From: Acinetobacter pittii ANC 4050 | GTDB taxonomy: Bacteria > Pseudomonadota > Gammaproteobacteria > Pseudomonadales > Moraxellaceae | Assembly: GCF_000399685.1 (NCBI RefSeq) | Contig: NZ_KB976987.1 | Coordinates: forward strand, 2,027,647 to 2,091,646 | DNA length: 64,000 nt | Reading direction: 5' to 3' | Translations under genes and position numbers: made by a program | Shown here: piece after piece, positions 58,092-64,000 of the stretch | How the letters are laid out: the number at the start of each line of letters is the position of its first letter | Numbering within the stretch: position 1 is the stretch's first letter | Notes under the pieces: generated by a model | Told to the model about the DNA's origin: nothing | The model's input: only the letters and a program-made list of their open reading frames with translations | Database searches by the model: none

Positions 58092-58709
58092 ATGTTGCAT
58101 TTGCCGTTTAACCATACAGTTACTCTTATTATTATTACGGTCATTATCTCTTTACTTGCTTTTAGCAATCAAAACGTAATGAACCGATTGATTTTTTGGC
58201 CGCCTGCAATGCAACGTGGACAAATTGATCGATTCATTACTCATGGCTTTATCCATGCCGATGGAACACATCTACTCTTCAACATGATTACCCTATTTTT
58301 CTTTGGCAGTATTATTGAAAGTTTTTATCGCCAATATTTTTATGACATGGGTTTTGTGTTGTTCTATTTAGGTGGCTTAATTTTCGCGATTTTGCCAAGC
58401 TATTTACAACATAAAAATGATGCAAATTGGGCCAGCCTAGGCGCCTCAGGGGCGGTTTCAGCAGTTTTATTTGCTTATATTCTGTTTCAGCCATGGAAGC
58501 TGATTTTTGTATTTTTCATTCCTGTCCCTGCTATTATTTTCGCTATTTTATATGTGGCTTATAGCATTTGGGCAGGTAAACGTGGCAATAGTCATATTAA
58601 CCACAGCGCTCATTTGTGGGGTGCAGCTTACGGGATCATCGTCACCATTTTACTTGAGCCAAAAGTTATTCCACATTTCTTAGACCAACTTACACGCCTT
58701 CCTTTCTAA
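58092..58709 (+). CDS. Rhomboid family intramembrane serine protease (second copy)
   Basis: A compact 205-residue rhomboid with six predicted spans. Catalytic Ser119 lies in LGASGAVSAV and His174 in HSAHLWGAAYG; THLLFNMITLFFFG gives the N-terminal helix. It differs clearly from the rhomboid at 47443-48252. Substrate unknown. The gene is monocistronic and divergent from nfuA. Confidence 0.9.
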   Translation: MLHLPFNHTVTLIIITVIISLLAFSNQNVMNRLIFWPPAMQRGQIDRFITHGFIHADGTHLLFNMITLFFFGSIIESFYRQYFYDMGFVLFYLGGLIFAILPSYLQHKNDANWASLGASGAVSAVLFAYILFQPWKLIFVFFIPVPAIIFAILYVAYSIWAGKRGNSHINHSAHLWGAAYGIIVTILLEPKVIPHFLDQLTRLPF

Positions 58710-58722
58710 GGAATATAAATCA

Positions 58723-58755
58723 AAGGAAAGTCCTTAGTGGGCTTTTCTTTTTTTC
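58723..58755 (+). terminator. Probable terminator after the second rhomboid gene
   Basis: An imperfect hairpin (GGAAAGTCC with GGGCTTTTC) followed by a long T-run (TTTTTTT). Confidence 0.5.
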
Positions 58756-58879
58756 TCATTAATTTATCACTATAAATTCTCAGTCTTTTTTCTGATTTTC
58801 TTTGATCAATTCGTTGTTTTGTTTGCAAAAACCATCTGATTAAACTCATGCCAATTCTTTTAATAATTCAGATGATACA

Positions 58880-60556
58880 ATGAAGTACAAAGCAATTTTA
58901 TCTAGCCTTTCCATTGCTTTATTTAGCTTATCTTTGGCTGGATGTAATGACAATGATAATCAAGAAAATGTCGTAAGCTCTCCTAAGCAACCGAATATTT
59001 TATTTATTATGGCGGATGACTTAGGCTATTCAGATTTAGGGGCTTTTGGTGGTGAAATTCACACGCCTAATATTGATAGTTTGGCTCAAGAAGGCCGCCT
59101 TTTAACAGATTATCATACTGCCCCGACCTGTTCTCCGACACGCTCTCAACTCATTTCCGGTACTGATCACCATTTAGCCGGTATTGGGGCAATGGCCGAA
59201 CTCACACCTGAGCATTTGAAGGGACAACCAGGCTACGAGGGATATTTAAACGAACGCTCGCTATCGATTGCTCAAGTGCTTAAAGATAATGGTTACCGCA
59301 CGTACATTAGCGGTAAATGGCATTTAGGATTAACGCCTGAAACCAATGCACATGCTAAAGGTTTTGATCATTCATTTACCCTATTACAAGGTCTAGATCA
59401 CCACTTTAAACAAGCACCAAGTGCGTTTAAACGAAATTCAACTTATACAGAAGATGGGCAAGTTATTCCTGTTTCAGCTTTGCCTGACGACTTTTTCTCG
59501 ACAAATTATTTTACCGATAAATTACTCAGCTACTTAGATTCAGGCAAAAATAGTGGCAAACCATTCTTTGCTTATGCTGCTTACACAGCACCTCACTGGC
59601 CAATTCAGGCACCTGCTGAATACCGCGAAAAATATCGCGGAGTTTATGATGTCGGTTACGATGCTATTCGTAACGCACGTATTGCTAGGCAAAAACAGCT
59701 TGGAATTATCCCTGCAAACTTTGAGGCAGCGGAACCCATTGCAACACAAAATGCCCCACAAAAATATGGAAAATGGGATGAGTTAACAGCCGAGCAAAAG
59801 GCACTCGAAGCCCGAAAAATGGAAATCTATGCAGGCATGGTCGAAAACCTCGATGCTAATGTAGGCCGTATTATTCAATATCTCAAACAAAATAATCTTT
59901 ATGACAATACTTTAATTTTCTTTGTTTCTGACAATGGCGCAGAAGGTTTTGTACGTGGCGGATATGGCAGTGAATCTGGTTTTGATAACTCTGTAGCAAA
60001 TGTGGGAACACCAACTTCATATCACTATATTGGGCCACGTTGGGCCGAGGTCAGCGCGGCACCATTTCATTTATGGAAAGATACAGCTGGTGAAGGTGCA
60101 ACCACTGCCCCTGCTATTGTGAAATTACCGAACCAGAAAAATGCAGAAGCAACCAACCATAGCTTTGCATCTGTGCTCGATGTTTTCCCTACCTTACTAG
60201 AATATGCTCATATTCCCTTACCTCAAGGTCAATACAATGGTCGTACCATTAATACGCCAAGTGGCTATTCTTGGAAATCTGTACTTGAAAATAAATCACA
60301 AACGATACGACCTGCTAATTTCAGCTTTGCTGATGAATTACATGGTAGTAAATATGCAAAACAAGGCGAATGGAAAATTGCCCTTCAAGGACGCCCTGAG
60401 TTAGGCACAGGAACTTGGGAGTTGTATAACATTGCCACTGATCGTGGAGAAAACCACAATGTTGCGCAACTTTACCCAGCAAAAGTGCAAGAGTTATTAT
60501 CGGTTTATCAAAAATATACTGAGAAAAATGGTGTGCAGGAATATAACGCCAAATGA
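58880..60556 (+). CDS. Arylsulfatase-type sulfatase lipoprotein
   Basis: A 558-residue sulfatase: hydrolysis of sulfate esters. The signal peptide ends in the lipobox LAGC (Cys22). Metal-binding Asp46-Asp47 lie in IMADDLGYSDLG; the formylglycine site is CSPTR (Cys84, pattern C-x-P-x-R), and Lys146/His148 lie in SGKWHLG. The second half has DNGAEGF and a C-terminal domain with NIATDRGENHNVA. A cysteine-type site needs a formylglycine-generating enzyme, and the next gene encodes one. The stop overlaps that ATG by four bases. Organic sulfate scavenging is the likely job. Confidence 0.92.
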   Translation: MKYKAILSSLSIALFSLSLAGCNDNDNQENVVSSPKQPNILFIMADDLGYSDLGAFGGEIHTPNIDSLAQEGRLLTDYHTAPTCSPTRSQLISGTDHHLAGIGAMAELTPEHLKGQPGYEGYLNERSLSIAQVLKDNGYRTYISGKWHLGLTPETNAHAKGFDHSFTLLQGLDHHFKQAPSAFKRNSTYTEDGQVIPVSALPDDFFSTNYFTDKLLSYLDSGKNSGKPFFAYAAYTAPHWPIQAPAEYREKYRGVYDVGYDAIRNARIARQKQLGIIPANFEAAEPIATQNAPQKYGKWDELTAEQKALEARKMEIYAGMVENLDANVGRIIQYLKQNNLYDNTLIFFVSDNGAEGFVRGGYGSESGFDNSVANVGTPTSYHYIGPRWAEVSAAPFHLWKDTAGEGATTAPAIVKLPNQKNAEATNHSFASVLDVFPTLLEYAHIPLPQGQYNGRTINTPSGYSWKSVLENKSQTIRPANFSFADELHGSKYAKQGEWKIALQGRPELGTGTWELYNIATDRGENHNVAQLYPAKVQELLSVYQKYTEKNGVQEYNAK

Positions 60557-61557
60557 GATTAAAACTATTTTTAGTTACCACAATCAGCCTGTCTTTTATG
60601 TCAGGCTGTAACCAATCTTTAAAAATTTCTGAGTCATCCTCTTCGACCCAAAAGCCAAATTCTTTAGCCGACTTGGGCTCTATTGAAAAGTGTAAAAAGT
60701 ATACTGGACTACCTCAAGGTTGGCTTAAACAGCCAACAGCTGGGATGGTTTTAATTGCCGATGGGCATTTTAATTTTGGTTCTGAAAAAGCCTATCCCGA
60801 TGAACTGAATTTTGGAAAAAAACAACGAGAAGTCAAAGGATTTTGGATTGATCAGACCGAAGTCACCGTGGCTCAATTTGCAAGCTTCGTAAAAGCAACA
60901 GGCTATATCACTGATGCCGAAAAACAAAAGCAGGCCGCAGTTTTTTCACCCGACCCTCATCATCCACAACAATGGTGGCAACTAAAATCGGGATATACAT
61001 GGAAAACTCCAAACGGCAGTACTGGTGCTATAGCAAATCCTAATGAGCCTGTACGATATGTGAGTAAAAATGATGCGGAACATTATGCAGTGTGGCTAGG
61101 ACATGATTTACCAACAGAACTAGAATGGGAATATACAGCTAAAGCTAATTCAAAAACTGATACACCTTTACATCAAGCTCCTACTGATGAACATCAGCAT
61201 CCCCAAGCAAATTACTGGCAAGGTGAATTCCCTTTTCAAAATCTAAATCAAGATCACTTTAAAGGTGTTGCACCCGTTGGATGTTTTGCATCAAACAATT
61301 TCAAACTATTTGATATGATTGGAAATGTATGGGAATGGACATCATCACCGTATCAAGGTGCTCATGACCAACATATGGGAAATTATTCTGATTTACGACA
61401 ACAACAAATCGCGAGCACACAATATGTAATTAAAGGTGGATCTTTCCTTTGTGCACAAAATTATTGTTCACGTTATCGTAGTAGTAGTCGCTACCCACAA
61501 GATTTCGATTTAGCTGCAACACATGTAGGGTTTCGAACAATTTTACGGTCTCCTTAA
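60553..61557 (+). CDS. Formylglycine-generating enzyme (FGE/SUMF1) with lipoprotein signal
   Basis: A 334-residue enzyme that oxidises the sulfatase active-site Cys to formylglycine. It has a lipoprotein-like N-terminus (lipobox MSGC, Cys19), then an FGE-sulfatase domain: GMVLIADGHFNFGS, FWIDQTEVTVAQFA, LPTELEWEYTAKA, MIGNVWEWTSSPY, and the catalytic cysteine pair Cys300 and Cys305 in GGSFLCAQNYCSRYR, spaced as C336 and C341 in human SUMF1. It overlaps the sulfatase gene by ATGA, so the pair is translationally coupled. Confidence 0.9.
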   Translation: MRLKLFLVTTISLSFMSGCNQSLKISESSSSTQKPNSLADLGSIEKCKKYTGLPQGWLKQPTAGMVLIADGHFNFGSEKAYPDELNFGKKQREVKGFWIDQTEVTVAQFASFVKATGYITDAEKQKQAAVFSPDPHHPQQWWQLKSGYTWKTPNGSTGAIANPNEPVRYVSKNDAEHYAVWLGHDLPTELEWEYTAKANSKTDTPLHQAPTDEHQHPQANYWQGEFPFQNLNQDHFKGVAPVGCFASNNFKLFDMIGNVWEWTSSPYQGAHDQHMGNYSDLRQQQIASTQYVIKGGSFLCAQNYCSRYRSSSRYPQDFDLAATHVGFRTILRSP

Positions 61558-61666
61558 TTTCTTCTTAATTAAGCTTATTAAAGATATTTTTTAACCAAAA
61601 TTAGATCGAAAAATAATCAAAATATTTTTATAGTACAAATGAGAATGATAAAAAAGCGAGAACAAG

Positions 61667-61831
61667 ATGAAAACTTTACTTCTTTGCGCCGCAGCAATTT
61701 TCACGATTTCACTATCAGCCTGTGCAGTCCATACTCCCGAAGGTAGTATTGTGATTGACCCAGATTCACCATATTACGGACATCCAGGAGGCTTTTGCCC
61801 ACCAGGACAAGCTAAAAAAGGACGTTGTTAG
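61667..61831 (+). CDS. Small lipoprotein with a C-terminal cysteine motif, 54 residues
   Basis: A short ORF with a signal peptide and lipobox LSAC (Cys19), so it should be lipid-anchored. The mature 36 residues end in GFCPPGQAKKGRC, with two cysteines nine apart that could form a disulfide. Starting ATG is 61667; the upstream ribosome-binding site is weak (GCGAGAAC). A partly Fur-like sequence, GAGAATGATA, lies before it at about 61641-61650. I do not recognise a family. A hairpin cluster follows. Confidence 0.7.
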   Translation: MKTLLLCAAAIFTISLSACAVHTPEGSIVIDPDSPYYGHPGGFCPPGQAKKGRC

Positions 61832-62381
61832 AAACTCCCTCTTTTAGAGTAATTTTTAAGTTACTCTAAAGAAATAGAGTTCAATCAAGTAATTGAATAC
61901 TCAATGGAGGGTTCCACGCCCAAATTAGATGGGATGAAACTAGAAAATTATGGTGTAAAAAAATCACCATATCCCCAAGATTTTTAAAAGACAATCTTAC
62001 GTTGTCTTCTATCTAGTTTCACCCCAATTCTTTCTTATTCCATTTGACTTTTCTTACTACTTAAGAAAAAAGTCTAATTTTTAATCATTACTGTATCTCT
62101 ATTATTGATACATTTTGAACATTTTACCTTCAGGTTAAAACTGATGTATTTGCTTAATACAAAATAATCATTTATGTAACGTAAGTCTATAAAAATGTTT
62201 TAAAAATGTGAAAAAAATTAAGACTAAAATGAGATGAATTTATCATAATAATCCTCTCTTTCCAGTTTCATCACACAAATAATCAATATTATTTTGTCAG
62301 TTATTGCCACTCGTTTCCTTTCATTGGCATAGATAATGTATACATCTGTATATTAACCCAGTCGTATTAACGAGATATTTT
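61832..62381. other. Spacer with structured sequence before the 62382 gene
   Basis: About 550 bases with no protein gene. Left part (61844-62074) is full of hairpins, listed separately; the rest (62075-62381) is AT-rich and probably holds the promoter of the next gene. No attachment site or transposon terminus was found. Confidence 0.6.
61844..62074 (+). ncRNA. Candidate structured RNA with a three-way-junction fold
   Basis: Hairpin 1: TTAGAGTAA (61844-61852) with TTACTCTAA (61861-61869). Hairpin 2: GAGTTCAAT with ATTGAATACTC (61877-61902, one bulge). Then a long outer stem GGGATGAAACTAGA (61931-61944) with TCTAGTTTCACCCC (62012-62025), 13 of 14 pairs, enclosing two further 7-base hairpins: TATGGTG/CACCATA (61949-61971) and AAGACAA/TTGTCTT (61988-62008). 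Last, an 11-pair bulged stem at 62046-62074. The strand and ends are not known. Confidence 0.5.
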
Positions 62382-63929
62382 ATGTCCAGCACAAGTCAAG
62401 TCGAAGGTCTACAATTTCCGGTACACGCCTCAACAAAAAAACAAAGTACGTCTCGTACAGGCCAAGAGATTTTATCCGAGGCTTTATCTATTGTAGATAA
62501 TAAAACTGCACAACAAGTGTTGAATGAAAAATACTGGCGCAAAAATTATCCTATATATTTTAAAGCCCTTGTTAAACAAGGAATTTCTAATATCAACAAC
62601 CCAATTACCATTGCAAAGCAGGGTTTGCATAAAGCTCATCATATTTTTGATTATTATCGTGATAATAAGCATTACTTTTTAAAAGATGCCGTTCATATTG
62701 CTTCATCTAAACCACTTTATACAGTAAAACTTAAAGGTGAAAGTGACGCTGCACCAGAATGGTATGTTCCTTATAAAGGACAAAAGCTCAGTGGACAAAG
62801 CTTACTAGACCAAATTCAACGCTGGGAAGAGGCTGGTATTATTGAACCAAGCCATGCAACAGCATTGTGTGAAGCTATTGCACATCCAGAATGGTTCGAT
62901 TTATCTGACCGTACCATGGTGTTATTTGGAGCTGCCTCAGAAGCAGGTCCTCTACCTTGGTTAGCTAAATGGAAAGCGAATATTGTTGCGGTAGATTTAC
63001 CCAACTCACGAGTCTGGGGAAAAATCTTAAATACGATTCAAAAAGGCAATGCCACGCTCATTGCACCAAGTGCTGAACAAATTGATTCTTCAGCAAAAGC
63101 TTCTGAGCTAAAAGATAAGTTAGGTGCAAATTTACTGACTCAATTACCAGAAATTGCACAATGGTTGGTGCAGTTTCCGCAAAAGTTAGATTTGGCAGCA
63201 ATCGCCTATTTAGATGGTGAAAAGCATGTACGTGTTTCCATGGCAATGGACAGTATTATGCAATATGTGAGCGAGCATAAATCTGATACAAGCCTTATGT
63301 TTATGTGTACTCCAACCGATGTTTATGCGGTACCAAAGGAAGTTGCAGAGGCTGCTCAAGAGAAATTTAAATCACGCAAAAAAATACAAAAATTAGCAGT
63401 AAAAGGTGTTTCCACACTTTCTCTCAATCGTTTTTTTCAAGCGCCATATCAAGACTTGGTTAGATGTGAAAATGGAAAAACTTATGGTATTGCTGACTGT
63501 TTAGTGGTTGAACAAGGTCCAAACTATGCTTTGGCGAAACGTATTCAACAATGGCGTGCGATTTTGGCTCGTCATCAAGGTCAACGTGTCAGTATTAATA
63601 TTGCTCCATCGACCACGACCCATTCAGTAACTAAGAATCCATTACTGAAAGCTGCTTTTAATGGCGCAGAGCTTTTTGATGTAGAAGCATTTAGCCCTGA
63701 AACCACTAACGCTATTATGGCGGCACTCTGGATTCATGACTTAAGAAATGAGTCTTCTGTAGCAAATCCTGAAACTGTATTGGACCATCCGCTTGAACTT
63801 ATGATGGAAGGTGCCAACCATGGTGGATTATGGCGTGTGGCTTATTTAGCAAGAACTGCCCTGCCTTTCGCTGCAATTTATGGCTTTGCTACCGAAAAGC
63901 TACCTTTTAGAAAATCATCTAAAAAATAA
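62382..63929 (+). CDS. Unrecognised 515-residue protein, Rossmann-like central segment
   Basis: No signal peptide or membrane span is visible. The N-terminal 120 residues are basic and Lys/Gln/Tyr-rich; the centre contains DRTMVLFGAASEAGPLPWL and NIVAVDLPNSRVWG, which resemble the first strand, glycine turn and acidic second strand of a nucleotide-binding Rossmann fold (residues about 185-220). The C-terminal part has HPLELMMEGANHGGLWRVAYLARTALPF. No family can be named. The gene is preceded by the hairpin-rich spacer and ends at a terminator; it is alone. Confidence 0.72.
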   Translation: MSSTSQVEGLQFPVHASTKKQSTSRTGQEILSEALSIVDNKTAQQVLNEKYWRKNYPIYFKALVKQGISNINNPITIAKQGLHKAHHIFDYYRDNKHYFLKDAVHIASSKPLYTVKLKGESDAAPEWYVPYKGQKLSGQSLLDQIQRWEEAGIIEPSHATALCEAIAHPEWFDLSDRTMVLFGAASEAGPLPWLAKWKANIVAVDLPNSRVWGKILNTIQKGNATLIAPSAEQIDSSAKASELKDKLGANLLTQLPEIAQWLVQFPQKLDLAAIAYLDGEKHVRVSMAMDSIMQYVSEHKSDTSLMFMCTPTDVYAVPKEVAEAAQEKFKSRKKIQKLAVKGVSTLSLNRFFQAPYQDLVRCENGKTYGIADCLVVEQGPNYALAKRIQQWRAILARHQGQRVSINIAPSTTTHSVTKNPLLKAAFNGAELFDVEAFSPETTNAIMAALWIHDLRNESSVANPETVLDHPLELMMEGANHGGLWRVAYLARTALPFAAIYGFATEKLPFRKSSKK

Positions 63930-63936
63930 ATTTATT

Positions 63937-63966
63937 AAAGCCCAATCTTAGAATTGGGCTTTTTTC
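63937..63966 (+). terminator. Intrinsic terminator after the 62382 gene
   Basis: AGCCCAAT (63939-63946) pairs with ATTGGGCT (63953-63960), followed by a T-run. Confidence 0.9.
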
Positions 63967-64000
63967 TAGTGTGTCTTTATTTAGCTTGAAATTGTGATAG

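Noticed and set aside
61641..61660. Fur box before the 54-residue lipoprotein
   Set aside because: Only one half-site (GAGAATGATA) is good; the second half is A-rich and does not match.
61931..62025. Miniature inverted-repeat transposable element
   Set aside because: Inverted ends exist but no target-site duplication or second copy was seen in the window; kept as an alternative only.
62484..62672. Minus-strand ORFs within the 62382 gene
   Set aside because: Shadow frames without promoters or ribosome-binding sites.

Overview
The window is a chromosomal stretch of an Acinetobacter genome, most likely from the A. calcoaceticus-baumannii complex. The evidence is the low G+C, AT-rich spacers, a trimeric autotransporter adhesin of the Ata type next to lon, the rubA-rubB-estB-oxyR cluster known from Acinetobacter, and the urease order ureDABCEFGJ. 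No phage, transposase, integron, CRISPR array, rRNA or tRNA was recognised. Most genes are housekeeping or core metabolic, in short operons separated by clear intrinsic terminators, many of them shared by convergent genes.

Layout. 1-2.5 kb: the 5' part of ata (minus strand), then an 860-base AT-rich spacer with a 20-base direct repeat. 3.3-8.7 kb (plus): lon, rlmH, a LigB/YgiD-type dioxygenase and a double-META lipoprotein, with a possible small RNA between lon and rlmH. 8.8-12.8 kb: gdhA (minus; TTG start proposed), a soluble orphan RnfB-like ferredoxin coupled to nth (plus), a 45-residue membrane peptide and adk (minus). 12.9-17.6 kb: a DUF445 membrane protein and a small exported protein (minus), then mrdA (PBP2) and rsmD (plus). 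17.6-23.4 kb: the complete urease operon (minus), with a -24/-12 (sigma-54) promoter-like sequence in front of ureD, which would fit nitrogen control. 23.6-35.2 kb: two lipoproteins, aceA with a divergent LysR regulator, a CNNM/CBS membrane protein, a CitMHS carboxylate transporter, two small cytoplasmic proteins, and cysDN preceded by an overlapping 32-codon ORF. 35.5-39.8 kb: a Wzi-type outer-membrane protein, lysS, a YqiA-type hydrolase and an AHSA1/SRPBCC protein. 40.3-43.6 kb: rubA, rubB, estB, oxyR. 43.7-55.1 kb: a SPOR-domain protein, ppk, mtgA, a rhomboid protease, ybbP-ybbA divergent from tesA, a beta-carbonic anhydrase, and an exported hydrolase with an unrecognised partner. 55.1-64 kb: a Fur-box-preceded TonB receptor, nfuA, a second rhomboid, an arylsulfatase coupled to a formylglycine-generating enzyme (both with lipoprotein signals), a 54-residue lipoprotein, a cluster of RNA hairpins containing a three-way-junction fold, and a 515-residue unrecognised protein.

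How genes work together: UreABC with UreDEFGJ form a nickel-urease assembly line; GdhA would assimilate the ammonia released. CysDN activates sulfate, and the sulfatase/FGE pair could release sulfate from organic esters outside the cytoplasm. RubA/RubB pass NADH electrons to an alkane hydroxylase encoded elsewhere. AceA (glyoxylate shunt) suits growth on the acetyl-CoA that such substrates yield. The most unusual items are the exported sulfatase/FGE pair, the structured non-coding region at about 61.84-62.07 kb, the cysD-overlapping small ORF, the CysN tail that looks like a remnant of an APS-kinase domain, and the sigma-54-like urease promoter.
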